NCBI GenBank assembly: GCA_009602725.1
Contig: WELB01000219.1
Location: 164,491 to 228,490, forward strand
Length of the DNA stretch: 64,000 nucleotides
DNA from: Spirogloea muscicola
Lineage: Eukaryota; Streptophyta; Zygnematophyceae; Spirogloeales; Spirogloeaceae
Direction of reading: 5' to 3'
The translations under genes were made by a program, and so were the position numbers. The notes beneath the pieces are model-generated. The model was not told the DNA's origin. It worked only from the letters and a program-made list of their open reading frames with translations, and did no database searches. Positions 34,081 to 45,737 of the stretch are shown in pieces (within the stretch, counting starts at the first letter, position 1; every line of letters starts with the position of its first letter).

Positions 34081-37000
34081 TCAGAAGTCCTCAGCGGTCT
34101 GTTCGCACAGGCAGTCTGGCGCTGGGTATGCATAAATCGACTGTCCCGGCTTCCTGCGCCGGATCTGGCCCAGCCTATTCTTGTGGCCCCCTCGGATCTT
34201 CTTCTGAAATTCGGGCCACTGCATGCTGCTATTGGAAAGCAGCCGCGCCAGCAGTGGCGTATTTGGCTGGATGGTCTTCCGCCCCCCCCGGTACGCCCGC
34301 TCTCCTGCCTGCATTTCATTGCAAGGAGGACAACAAGGATGTATAATGAGATATAATGAGATTTTTCTTTGCATGTCTGAGGCCCCGTGCAGCATTTTTA
34401 ACCTATTTTTGATGCCAAATATACTCCTAGATCAACCGCAACGTGTAGCACGCCTTGAATAGACCTGATATCGTTATTGGGGTGGCCAAGTTGACCCAAG
34501 GTGCTACAAGCTCAGCCAGGACTGTGTAAGAAAGGGGTATGATTTTCAGATACACAAGCGAGCCAAACAGGGCCTTCAAGGGGTTGTCCTCGTACCAGGA
34601 CATTGTGCATGTTGCCAGCAGAAGCTGAGACAAGGGCATTGCTGCGCAGGCAAACATAGTAATCAAGAGCAGCCAGCAATGAGCTGTGCCTCTCAAAGGG
34701 GCGCAACTCTTCAGCTGTGGCTAATGACCACTTGTCCTGCATGAAAGGAAAAAGCCGCCGTAGAGGTGCCATTCGCGCTTCTCCGCCAAAGACCTGCTTG
34801 TCATGAAATAAAGTGCGGTTGCATTTGAGAAAGTCTCTGACTAGTAATAGCTGGCCAAGTGCAGGTTGTAGGAGATCTGTTTACCGGTAGCCAGAAAGTC
34901 ACTCTCGCCCCACATCGGCAGACTGCTGTGAACCTTCCAATCACTCCAGGGGCAGACAAAGAATACAGCTCAACGCCAATAGGAAAGTGGAACTACAACT
35001 ACAAGTACCTTACCCTGTGAGAAGCTAGATACAGCCTTGTGGGATTCGGGTATCCAAGAGCTGCAAGTAGAAGGCCAACTTCCTCTGGAGTAAGGGGGCA
35101 TTTGCCGGATCTTCGCAGTTCCACTGGAGACTGCTGTATCCTATCAGCCCTGTCTTGCCATAGAAAATCACGATACCTCGCCAGGGCCCGTTCTTCTGCA
35201 CGGCCTCCACCGTAATCACACCCAGAGTATGCAACCATATCCTGTAATCAACTTGCAGCCCTACTTTAGCTGTCTGCATTCAAAGCACAAATGCTGAACA
35301 AGAGGTAGCCACCCATCCTGGGCATCCTTGAAAGTACTGTAGCAGGTTACTTTGTCCTCCCATCAGATAGTCATATAGATATACACATGAGATGATTGTA
35401 AGGAGGTCAAAGAAAACCTTGTCGAATCGCAGGTGCAGGGCAAGAAATTTCTCCTCTCTGCTGCCAAGAGCCCTGCTCCCCCCTTCCCAAGCTTTTTGGC
35501 TTTCTGTCAGATCGCCTTCACTTGCGTCCTGGTTTTCGCTTCTCTCTACAGCTGAAAGTGAGAGTGATTGAGGAGGTCTTTGGGTCCGCATGCGGTGCAC
35601 TAACGCCTTTCCAAGGGAGCGGATAGCAGGCACAAAGCGCAGGGCCTCATAATTTGTGCGGCATCTCAACTGCTGGATATCCAGCGGAAGGTTGTCAAAC
35701 GTCAAACGATGGGCAAATGGAGAAATGGCAGCTATCTTGTAGCTGCAGGACAAGGCACATATATACATCAGCTCAAACGGCCCGCCCATTTTCACTCACT
35801 GTGGTAGGTTGCTTGGCGAACAATGTGTGAAGGCCGTGTTCCACCTTTCGGATATCGGATTTTGATGCTCTCTTTCATGGTCACAACCACTTTCCACTGG
35901 TTCCTGCCAACGCCATGTATGGACTTACTTGTCAAGAAGGGGAAGCACATTCTCGAAGTACCATACTGGCTGGGCATGGCCAGGCGCATTCTTCACACGG
36001 GTGGGCCTTATGCCCTCCTGGTAATGTGCTCGGGTGCTCCAGCTCAACTCCTCTGGCAGCTCTCGCACAACTCGCACATCCTGCTTCAAGGTCTGTATGA
36101 AGTGGTCTACGTCAAAAATGTCCTCAAAAGAACTGCCACATCACGAGGTCAACAATATTAGCTACAGCCAAACGCACATATCTCACACTCAATCTCAAGT
36201 GTCCAAGAGTACCCCAGACAACAGCTATAATACTGCACAGTATATGCATCCTACTTCACGTGAATGGCAAGTGTCCTTGTCTATAGGCTGCCCCTGTGAT
36301 ATTTGGTGCTTAGGTCGTAGGTGGACACCTATGTGTGCTGCAGACTGTGAAACACGCACACATCAATAACGGACCTGGAATCCTGCCATACAGGGTTGGT
36401 GTCGAGCTCCGGCAGCAGCAGCGTGGCATTGAGTAGCCGGGCTACAGCTACTGCATTACATATCTGCATAGTACATCAATCACAATCAGTAAGTTACTTC
36501 ACAAGCAGATGTAATGCCACCATGCTGCAACTTGGGCAACTGCTCTTTCTAGAAGTATAGTCGCCTTTAAGCTGAGGCTTTGAACCAGCAAGAGAGGCAA
36601 TACCCCAATGCGCTGCTGATTCAGGCCTCCCTCCAGAAAGACCTGGAGATGGCCCCGGTGCCCCAGTGCTTGAGCTGCAACAGCTAGTTTTGCAGGTAGT
36701 GCTTGTCAGTTACTGAGCTTGTGAAAGATTTAGGCAGCCAATTATGCAGCTTCACTGTTCACTGTCTGCCTGACAGCAGGCTGTTCCCACTGCTTTGCCT
36801 GTTTAATTGTCTTCTGTATATGGCTGCAGGAACGTACAGCGATATGCCCAGCTAGGCTCCACACAGGGCTCCCAGGCATCGCCAGCTCGGTTGCTCCATA
36901 GGTCCAGTGGCGTTTGCACCGAATTGTTCTGCAGGCAAATATGGTGTCAGAACCAAGTGCCTATACTTCATGTAGGTCTACCTAGCAATCTTCTTAGCAA

Positions 37001-37900
37001 CAACATCAATGCAATCAAAGAGCTGCTGAATGCCGGCGGTTACAAGCCCGCTGCTCGCGGCACCTTGACTGCATGCACACAGAATTGGGCTTTATTACAA
37101 GCTGGCTTTCTTACAAGCTGGCAATGACCACCTTACATCTAAGGCGGCTGTCCAAGCCTTACCGCAGCGATGCAGCTTTCCAGCAGCCGCGGGTACATCG
37201 GCTGGATGCCAGCCTGCACCAAGCCGGCGTCGGAAGATGAGGCGCACGCTCTCGCCGCGATCAAGATACCTTGATTGATCTCGTATAGATTCATGCACCA
37301 GCCATGCAGTGCGGCAGCGTGGCGAGGGACAAGGCCGGGTGACCCACGTCCAGCTCTCCTTCTCCGAACCACCACAGGAGGGCACCGCGCGAGAAGCTCC
37401 AGGTGAGCAACAAGGCCAGCCATGCAGCGGTGAAAGTGGCGGTGATCAGGCGGCGGCGACGGGAGGTGCGGCGCGACGGGATCGGCCGCCGGCCGGCGGC
37501 CGCAGCCGCCGCGACTCCGCCGCCTCCGACAGTGCCGNCTCTCAGTTGCCGCGCTCGCTTTCTTCTCCGGCTCCCGCGGTGGCTGCGGCGGCGGCGGCGG
37601 CGGCGGATCCGGCGGCGGCGGCGGTGGCGGCGGCGGGGAGCGCGAAGAGTGCGGGGGCGATGCTGATAGCTGGCCTGGCGGCCCGTTGGCGAGGGGCCCT
37701 CCGATGCCCGTACTCGACGGGACGCGGGGGGGCTTGCTCGGCGGCATTCCGGACCAGGACAACAATTTCCGAATAATATCTGGCATCGCGGCAGCGCTGT
37801 GCACGAGGAGCTTGCCGCGGGCTGGGATTCCCAGATGCCCCGCCCACCCCGGCTGGGTCGGGGCCTGCCACGAAGCAGGGCACTTCTACCGACGACTCCT
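34081..37900 (-). CDS. O-fucosyltransferase family protein (plant DUF246/GT106 type)
   Basis: Golgi-type GDP-fucose glycosyltransferase of the plant OFUT group. Family motifs read on the minus strand, in order: a membrane span (LITATFTAAWLALLLTWSF, about 37460-37380) as a type II anchor; GGLNQQR (about 36630); ICNAVAVARLLNATLLLPEL then DTNPVWQD (36480-36380); FEDIFDVDHF (about 36120); IAAISPFAHRLTFDNLP; LRCRTNYEALRFVPAI; the substrate-site block LHLRFDK (about 35440); GKCPLTPEEVGLLLAALGYP (35110-35050); PLRRLFPFMQDKWSLA; and a last exon (about 34312-34081) with RKTIQPN and a C-terminal PAPDCLCE. LHLRFDK corresponds to HLRFE/D in the family. The N-terminal exon is Pro-rich, contains one undetermined base (37538) and its start codon is unresolved. 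Convergent with the carrier gene, 610 bp apart. Confidence 0.88.
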
Positions 37901-37931
37901 GGACATATCCTTTTTCTCATTACAGTACTAG

Positions 37932-38190
37932 GTCCAACTTTGCATCTCCCTCTGCACCATCTTGCACTTTGTAGTGTAGTCCTTTTTCAGCACCTCTTTC
38001 TTCGGCTTTGAACATTGTCCATTCTTTCTGGGTTGGCTTTGCCAGCCCCTCTTCTCAATGGGCGAGCACCTTCTAACTTTTGGGGCTGGCGTTTTCACAA
38101 GCCCTTGGGGAGCCACTTCTTTCACAAGCCCTCGCCGCCTTTGGAAAAGCTCACTTGGCTCACTTCTCTTTTACTTATGCTGCTGGCCCG
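37932..38190 (+). mobile_element. LINE 3' UTR only, subfamily E
   Basis: Starts within the subfamily E UTR (TGCATCTCCCTCTGCACCAT) with no coding part. Hairpin modules follow at 38015-38065 and, more decayed, 38080-38150. Its truncated 5' end lies within about 30 bp of the presumed 5' end of the O-fucosyltransferase gene, which runs the other way. Confidence 0.75.
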
Positions 38191-38240
38191 TCAAGCAAGA
38201 AAGAGAGAAGAAGAAAAGAGGCTCTCCCAGAGACGGCGAG

Positions 38241-38400
38241 GAGAGATCGTGTATTAGAAAGAAATGTAGTCCAAATGGCCAGGTACAAAGGCAAGCACAT
38301 CTAAAAATCTACATAACCTACAGCAGATTGACCCGCTCAATAACCACGGGTCAAAACATAAAGGTCACTACTCGATGCATGAATACTAGATGTTAGGAAC
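38241..38400 (-). mobile_element. LINE tail, subfamily D, second copy
   Basis: Nearly identical to 8669-8830, including the CTCTCC terminus and the SSSDLYVLTRGY peptide. The copies differ at a base near 38270 and at the last bases near 38393. Confidence 0.85.
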
Positions 38401-38700
38401 AGGCGAGGGCTGTGAACAGTGAGCCCGAAAACAATTGACAAGATCCGAAGGGGCCGAAAAGCGCTTTCCCATAGATGTTTGTTCATGATCTTTTCTGGCT
38501 GGCCAATCACAGCCATCGCTCTTTACTGGGAAGAGTCTTTCCTTCCGAAAGCCGGCCCTGAGGATAGTCACTTAGTAATCTCTAATCAGGAGCATAAAGT
38601 CAGCAAGACTAGCCGCCGGAAAGTTAAAAGCACGGCCAGATTGACTGGTGGCTGGGAAAGGCAGCCCAAAGGAATGGACAAGCAACCCCCTTGACGAAAG
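38401..38700. repeat. Mixed-orientation hairpin modules
   Basis: Inverted module at 38403-38455, plus-strand module at 38483-38545 (CTGGCCAATCACAGCCATCG) and inverted C-type module at 38628-38685 (GCACGGCCAGATTGACTGG). No coding sequence. Confidence 0.6.
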
Positions 38701-38701
38701 C

Positions 38702-39055
38702 CAGAGGTCAAGCTGACCAGCGGCGCCGCAAACAGGATGCAGCACTTCCTGGAGGCTTGATGCATTTGGGTCGTTCGTCCTGCTACCGCATGTGTCAATC
38801 TATGTCCCTCCAGCGGTCCCAAACGCTTGTTTTGCACCACCCAGGCGATCGCGCCCTTGCAGCAGCACTGGGGCAGCGGGGTTGCTCTTACTCCCCTCCG
38901 CTCATCTGACTTCTGTTGCTGACACTAGGGTGTACTACGAGCGCCTGTTTGCCTAGCGTGTGGCGTTGCTAACATAGTTATGAACAAACACCCCCTGTAT
39001 ATACCTGCTTGGCTCTCACAGCCGCTCTTTCGATATCAGCAGCCGCAGTTCTCTT
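38702..39055 (+). mobile_element. LINE tail, subfamily A
   Basis: 38702-38910 encodes a decayed form of the region before the C-terminus (CYRMCQSMSLQRSQ, then ALAAALGQRG), matching 42670-42886. Its UTR runs to the terminus TCGATATCAGCAGCCGCAG at about 39050. Confidence 0.75.
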
Positions 39056-39498
39056 CTTGACCTTGTTCTTTGGGCTGGCATTTCACATCAGCTACTCCCA
39101 TCCTCATTCTCCTTATATTGGAAGCCTGAGAGTAGGAACATTGCCTGCCCAGCTGGCAGCTGGAGCGGCTGTGCTGTTAAGCCTGGAAGCAGAGGTAGAC
39201 GTTGTGAGCTTCAAGTAAGCAACCTACTTCAGTGTAATCCTGTTGAATATATCTAGTCACAATAATGCACCCCCTACTCCTCCGACACCTGTAACCGCCT
39301 CTAGTCTCTAGCTCAAAATGCACACCTGACTTTTATCAGATTCTATACCTGGAAAATCTTAAGGTAAGCATAGTAGGACTCAACTTCCAAGGCGAGCCTT
39401 CTCCTGGAAGGGAGCATTAACGTACCTGTCTGTGACATTCTGAAAATTGGCAAGTCCGGGCCAAGCCAGAGCTGAGCTCTACCAAGTGTGAGGGGCCT

Positions 39499-40589
39499 TC
39501 AGGGACGTGCACTTCTAGAGGCTGTCAAAGCCTGCTCCAACTGCTTCGCAATAGCTTGTAGCTCTGAATAAGTCGACTCCATAACAACAACTTGCGTGCT
39601 AAGCCCCTCAGTGCTTGTATGAGTATCATGTGAGGCTGCCCTTTGCTCCATGACAAGCCTGAGAAGGAATGAGGCATGACCGTGGTGCCAAAGCCTTCGA
39701 CTCGCTAACTGCACATGCAGGGGAAAAAGTCAAAGAGACTGTCACACTCTTACGTGTCCAACATGCAGCAATACCAAAACGTTCCAGTGGCAGTAGCAAG
39801 CTCAGACCTATTTAATGCTTGCTCAGGAGAGTAGCTTACTTGCACATCAAGTCTCCAATCAAGCCGCCTGTAAGTAGGCAGGCTTGCAAGAGAGTCGCTG
39901 ATGAGAGGACGAATGCGGGCAACAATCTCTGAGAACCTCGTATGGACCGAGGCGCTTGTCAAACCAAGTCGTCGAAGCACGTCGGCCACCTGATTTTGCA
40001 GGAGGCCTTCTTTCGTGGCAAAAAGAAACAGTCGACGAAGAGCTGAGATTGCCATTTCTACGTCCTCTACTTGTACCTGTACGAGGATCGCAGAGACGAA
40101 AGCACCGACTTCAGCTTCCCGTTCAGGCTGGGCAGGTGGCCAGCCTTAGCTTGTGGCTGCGCCGCATATCAGACTCCATCATCTTACTGCCAAGGCAAGC
40201 TGCAACTCTAGGTCCACTGTGACCACGAGTGAGGTGACGATCGTGCCGCCTCCAGAATATTCATTGCAGGCAAGTCACTATGAGTGCCTGCAGGTGCTTG
40301 GCAGCGCTGGCCAAGCTGCGCGTGGGACTTCGGCCCTCCATAATGATGCTCTCCGCGAGGGCCAAAAATTGCAGCGCGACTGCCACGGGCACCACCCGGT
40401 CAGCTCGTAGCTTAAGCCGCGGGAAAGCGCATGTCATTCGTCTACCGACGATGTGCGCGCTGGCGCAGCAGCGACACGAGTCGATCGCTGACCGTCATCG
40501 CCGCTGCCGGCCGTCGCCAGCAGACGCAGGTCGTCAGGCCCCACTGGGAGCGGCGGCGGCGCCGAGCCCGCCACCTCCATTGCCGTCAT
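39499..40589 (-). CDS. COMMD2: COMM domain-containing protein 2
   Basis: Small adaptor of the Commander/CCC complex, which recycles membrane proteins from endosomes. The last intron joins ...YRRLDWRLDVQ (exon ending at 39840) to LASRRLW (39708-39499), giving the COMM signature WRLDVQLASR. SLASLPTYRRLDWRLD upstream resembles human COMMD2 more than other family members. The C-terminus ELQAIAKQLEQAL is the expected COMM end. Upstream, EVGAFVSAILVQVQVEDVEM and VALQFLALAESIIMEGRSPT fit the N-terminal helical (HN) domain. Start taken at 40589 (MTAMEVAG); a second Met lies three codons on. One donor near 40300 may be GC (CTGCAG|GCACTC). A LINE tail in the same orientation ends about 138 bp upstream of the start. 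Confidence 0.85.
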
Positions 40590-40726
40590 TCGAAGCCTGC
40601 TGCCCGTAGAGACCGCTGCTCGGGCGTCGTCAGCGGGAGCGGCGCCGCGAGGGAGCGGCGGTGTCGAACCTGCTGGGCCCTGCACCTGAGCCCCGCGTTC
40701 CGCATGTCAATGACTCTCACCCAGAG

Positions 40727-40925
40727 AAGAGAGAGAAGGCGCGCGGGGCGCATGAATTGAAAGGGAGGCCAATTCAAGCCAATACATTGTTCAGGCAGAG
40801 TCGAGTGCAGACTAAACAATGCTACATAATACGGAGACCTAATCTAAGGTACCTAAGATGACATTAGTACCCACGGGTGAGCACAAACAAATCTGACAAG
40901 CTAACTTGGGGAGCTGGACCCCCAG
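40727..40925 (-). mobile_element. LINE tail, subfamily B
   Basis: Minus-strand peptide PQVSLSDLFVLTRGY then stop and the full B UTR, ending in CTCTCTCTTCTCT at about 40727. Nearly identical to 1-205. Head-to-head with the plus-strand copy that follows. Confidence 0.9.
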
Positions 40926-40949
40926 AGAAGAGAAAAAAGCCGATGGCTC

Positions 40950-41956
40950 CGTTGGGCCCCCTTCGACCATGTCCAGTTTTTATGGGCTGGTCCCTCACAG
41001 CCCTCGCCCCCCTTCCTTGGCCACACAGGCCTCCATCTCTTAATGCACACTCGTTTCTTTCTGGACAACCTGTTTCGCACAGCGCTCCACCACCACCTCG
41101 GCCTCGCCCCCCTTGCTTGGCTGGCATCCGCCAGTGCAAGTGTGGCCACGTTGCCGATGACAAGCTCGATCTAGCTGCTCATCTGCTGAAATGTGTCGAG
41201 GGGGGTGAGCGCATTGCCTCCCACGACTTACTCAGGGACACTATGTTTGGAATTGTGCGAGAGGCGGGGTATCATCCGGCGATGGAGGTGTCCGGCATCA
41301 TGCCAATCTCTTCAAGGCGCGGCAAGCCATACGTGCGGCGTCTGGACGTGGTCGCCACCCCCCGGGGCGGTGGGCCTCGTCTGCTCCTGGACGTGGTACT
41401 GATCGACGCATACAAGGCTGGCGCACCCACGTCAACCGTGTCTGTCTGGGCCACGTCCAGCGCTAAGCGCAAGAAGGAGCGACACTACCAGGACCATCCC
41501 CGAGGGGTCCATCTTTATCCGTGTGCCATGGATATCTACGGAGGCTACGGCGTAAAATGGTCCTCCCTGATCCAGCATCTGGCCCGGCTGGTTGATGCGC
41601 GACGTCGAAGTCGGGGGGGCAGCTTGGGCCACTCCAGCATTCCGCAGGCCTTAGTTGCATATTATAGACTGCGGCTCTCACTTGGTTTGCAGCGCTCGCA
41701 AGCATTGGCTCTTCATCAACGTGCAGGGCGCACTCTAAGTCAGGCCTCCTGCTTTCGTGGCGGCGCTCCAGCTCCCCAAGTTAGCTTGTCGGATTGTTTG
41801 TGCTCACCGTGGGTACCGATGTCACGTTGGGCACCTTGGTCTCGGTTTCCGTGTTATGTAGCCCTGCTTAGTTTGCCCTAGACTCTGCCTGAACAACGTA
41901 TCGGCTTGAATTGGCCTCCATTTCATTTTATGCGCCCCGCGCGCCTTCTCTCCTCT
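40950..41956 (+). mobile_element. LINE fragment, subfamily B, with RLE domain
   Basis: 40950-41035 is a hairpin module (TATGGGCTGGTCCCTCACAG). From about 41080 the frame encodes a LINE C-terminal region: CKCGHVADDKLDLAAHLLKC (CCHC knuckle), RRLDVVATP and LLLDVVLID of the nuclease core, a Lys-rich stretch ending RHYQDHP, then AGRTLSQAS and APQVSLSD. The frame slips at the very end (SDCLCSPWVP replaces SDLFVLTRGY). The B UTR runs to about 41956. Confidence 0.85.
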
Positions 41957-42239
41957 GCGCCCGCCGCTTGGCAGACTGCGTAGCCCGCCTCCTCCGACGA
42001 GCGTTTGGCGCTGCTGAAAGGGCCGAAAGGCGCCAAAGCCACGAAAGCCACGTGCGCCCGCTTGCCCGACGGGCTCGCCTCCTGATCCCACCACTGCCCT
42101 ACGCTCAGCCCGACCAAGGGAGTACCTCCAGCTCGGCCTCCGGTGGCGGCGGCCTCGTCCACTCCCCCCTCTCTCTTTATCGACAGCTTCCGGACGAAGG
42201 GCCCCATTACTTCTGAGACCGGCTATGCTGTGAAGGCCT

Positions 42240-42350
42240 TTCCCAGCCCCTACCTTCTATGGGAGGAGAAGGTGCTCGCCCATTGAGAAGAGGGGCTGGC
42301 AAAGCCAACCCAAAAAGAATGGACAATGTTCAAAGCCAAAGAAAGAGGTG
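42240..42350 (-). repeat. LINE 3' UTR piece, subfamily E, inverted
   Basis: GCTCGCCCATTGAGAAGAGG, then the hairpin GGGCTGGCAAAGCCAACCC and CAATGTTCAAAGCCAAAGAA: the inverse of 6195-6290. Confidence 0.75.
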
Positions 42351-42389
42351 CTGAAAAAGGAAGGTGTGAAGGTGGCCGAACAGAAGAGA

Positions 42390-42536
42390 GAGAGAAGGCG
42401 CGCGGGGCGCATGAATTGAAAGGGAGGCCAATTCAAGCCAATACATTGTTCAGGCAGAGTCGAGTGCAGACTAAACAATGCTACATAATACGGAGACCTA
42501 ATCTAAGGTACCTAAGATGACATTAGTACCCACAGA
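42390..42536 (-). mobile_element. LINE tail, subfamily B, UTR only
   Basis: The B UTR from its CT-rich end (about 42385) back to GTACCCAC at the stop codon, where it is cut and joins the plus-strand subfamily A copy head-to-head. Confidence 0.85.
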
Positions 42537-42990
42537 AGAAGTTGAACAAGTACAAGAACCACCCGGCGGGTGATACCTTTTACCCCCTGGCCATGGACAT
42601 CCACGGGTGTTACGGGGGTCGGTGGTCCTCGTTACTTCCGCTGCTGGCCTCTCAAGCTGACCAGCGGCGTCGGGAACGGGGTGCAGCCCTTCCCGGTGGC
42701 TCGGTGCCTTTGGGTCTTGTGTCCTGCTACCGTATGCGCTTGTCTATGTCCTTACAGCGGTCCCAGGCGATTGCTTTGCATCGCCGGGCTGGTCGCGCCC
42801 TTGCTGCAGCCTCTGGTTTGTGCAGCGGGGTTGCTCTTCCTCCCCTCAGCTCATCTGACTTCCTACTGCTGACACGGGGGTATTGAGGGCGCCCTGTCTG
42901 CCTAGCCTTTGGCTCCGTCATGAACACCTGTATGCATCTGGCTGGCAGTCTACAGCCGATTTTTTAATATCAGCAGCCGCCTCGTGTTTT
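42537..42990 (+). mobile_element. LINE fragment, subfamily A
   Basis: An open frame from KLNKYKNHPAGDTFYPLAMD to SSSDFLLLTRGY and the stop at 42886. It is almost the same as the minus-strand copy at 55872-55276. The 3' UTR ends at TTTTTAATATCAGCAGCCGC (about 42982). Confidence 0.9.
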
Positions 42991-43035
42991 TTTTTCCCCC
43001 TCTCTCACGCCTGCAGGTGCTCACACTTGACTCAT

Positions 43036-43381
<346 letters not shown>

Positions 43382-43604
43382 CATGCGCCCCGCGCGCCTT
43401 CTTTCTGGAAGAGCTTACAAACAAACCCGGAGGCAGCAGCCAGCAAGTGCACGCCAAACGCCCATAAATGCTGCTGGCAAATAGGAAGGCGCATTCTGTG
43501 CCCGAGCAAGCGACCCAACGGCGTTGAAGTTGGGCTGCTCGCTCTGCTGCCCACGACGGTCGGTCACAGCACGTTCTGAAGGTGTGGCTCGCTTCTCGAA
43601 GTAG

Positions 43605-43990
43605 AGAGAGAAGAATGAGCAAAAGAGAGAAGGGCCAAGTTTAGCCTGACAATTGTCCTGGTAACGGGGTAATGAGCTGGCTAAGGGGGACATTAACATC
43701 CGCGAGTGAGCACATGCACATCTGACAAGCTAAGCTGAGGAGCCAGACCACCACCACGAAAGCCATTATCCTGGCCTAATGCACGCCCAGCACGCTGGTG
43801 TATCGCAAGTGCCTTGGACCACTGTAGACTCAACGATAGCCGCATTCTATAGCCGGCAACGATGGCTTGCGGGACACTAGGATGCCCTAAGCTACCCGCC
43901 CGACTACGTCGGCGGGCATCGACATGCTGTGCCAGGCAATGGAGGAGGGAAGACCACTTCGATCCATAGCCGCCGTATATGTCCATGGCG
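43605..43990 (-). mobile_element. LINE fragment, subfamily B2
   Basis: Minus-strand frame MDIYGGYGSKWSSLLHCLAQ to APQLSLSDVHVLTRGC then stop (43986-43693). The final Tyr of the usual RGY is Cys. Its UTR (CCCCCTTAGCCAGCTCATTA) differs from B but resembles 44170-44260. Confidence 0.8.
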
Positions 43991-44029
43991 CATGGGAAGA
44001 AGTGGTCACCCCGGGGGTGGTTTTAGAGA

Positions 44030-44280
44030 GAAGAAAGTGCTCGCCCATTGAGAATAGGGGCTGGAAAAGCCAGCCCAAAGAAGAATGAACAGAGTACGAG
44101 AAGGGGGCCAGGGAAAGCGCTGGGGGCTGTCAAAAGCCAGCCAAGAGAGAAGGCGCGCGGTGCGCATAATATTGAAAGGCAGGCCAATCTAGCCTTATAT
44201 ATGTCCTGGTAACGGGGTAATGAGCTGGTCAAGGGGGACACTGATATCCTCGAGTGAGCATATACGTATCTGACAAGCTA
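44030..44280 (-). mobile_element. LINE tail, subfamily B2, with hairpin modules
   Basis: 44280-44145 holds SLSDTYMLTRGY in the minus frame and the B2 UTR ending in GCGCACCGCGCGCCTTCTCT. Downstream, at 44120-44030, is an inverted F-type module (GGGGCTGGAAAAGCCAGCCC). Confidence 0.75.
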
Positions 44281-44319
44281 AGCTAAGGAGCAAAGAATGA
44301 TAGGGAGAAAGACTTCGCG

Positions 44320-45135
44320 TAGAGGGCGATGGCTGTTATTCGCCAGCCCAAAAAGAGGGTTCAACGAAGTTCAAGAGGCTAGAAAGAAAGGACAAGGTCC
44401 AACGGGCTGAAAGGCGCCAAAGGAAAGCGCTGCCATATTGACTGGTGGCTGTGGGAAGCCAGCCCAAAGGAATGGACAAGGCCAAAGGCACACAGCTATG
44501 CAAGAGCCTACAGCCAAAGGGCTAACTCCAAGTCGGCAGCCGTAAGTCGCAGTGACTTGCAGCTGGAAGAATGGCACCCCGACAGACCCAGAAGTAGCAG
44601 CCAAAGCGCGGCCTGCCCGCAAGAAAAAGGAGAAGACTGCCCTCTCCCTATTTACGGCAATGGCTGTGAGAGGCTAGACCAAAGGAATGTACGTCTGTAA
44701 GGGCCGGACGGAGAGACTCTAGTTCGCAAGACGTCAGCAAGAGGCGCTCGATAGGGAGAATCGATAATCTCGAGGTAGCAAGTGCAATTCAGAAGGACTT
44801 GAGGGCGGGAAGGCGTCGCCCTGACGGAACCCTGGCAGCAGCCAAGGCACGACCTACCCGCAAGTGCACTGCGTGAGCCTGGGAACTTCGGAAGGAGATG
44901 GATAGCCGCATGCTGAACACCTGGGCAAGCGACCCGGCGGCGTTGAAGCTGGGCCTGGCTGTCCTTGCCGACGATCGATGGCCCGCCGTGCAAGCCGCTG
45001 CAGGAGGTCCAGCCACTAACTGCCGAACGCCCCGCGCACTTCCATCGCCAAGAAGGCGAGCGGTGCGCATGCACTGAAGAATGGCCGATTCATTTCCGTA
45101 AGAGAAATGAAAGCCAACACTGTTCTGGCAAACGT
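44320..45135 (-). mobile_element. Several decayed LINE tails in series
   Basis: Minus strand. 45135-45050: a B-type terminus with the variant CACCGCTCGCC. About 45000-44820: a coding piece with GSLAQVFSMRLSISFRSSQA and VGRALAAA. 44640-44520: AGRALAATSGSVG. Inverted hairpin modules lie near 44655-44690, 44425-44485 and 44325-44355. All are short and eroded. Confidence 0.65.
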
Positions 45136-45583
45136 TCGACGACAGAGGTTCTTTTCATTCGGTGTCGGATGGGAAGGGGCGGCTCGCTGGCCTAGGGAGC
45201 CAACAACCTAGGCGCGCTCGCGGCAACCGCCCCCCCCCAATTCCCCCCCTCCCCTTGAGCTGGAGGCCCTCGCCTGCTCCAGAGCATTGCCATCGCTGAC
45301 CCCCTTCCTCTTGCCGGCCCTGCCCCTCGCCTGGCCGCCAGCCAACCCCCTCCTCCGGCCGGAGCCTCGGAAACCGCTCCGGTCCGGGGCCGGGGCGAGG
45401 CGCCAAAAGGGAGGCGCCCAATGGTGCCTCGGTTACAAAAATGGGGAGGGAGGGCGGCGCTGACCTAGCCCCACCTCCCTCTATTCACCCCGTGGGGCCC
45501 CGCCCTCGCAAACCCTAGAGATGCCCTAAATGCTGGAAGGGAGGCGCTCCGGCCGCAGGGCTCCGCTCACCCTTACACGCGCA

Positions 45584-45621
<38 letters not shown>

Positions 45622-45737
45622 CGACGCCGCTCCTCGCGGGCGCAACTTCCTCCGGCGGCATCTGGCGCTCCTCGCCTGCCGTGGGATGCGCGGCTAGGGG
45701 CCTGCCTGCGGCGCGGCAGTGATGGTCCTCCCAGGCG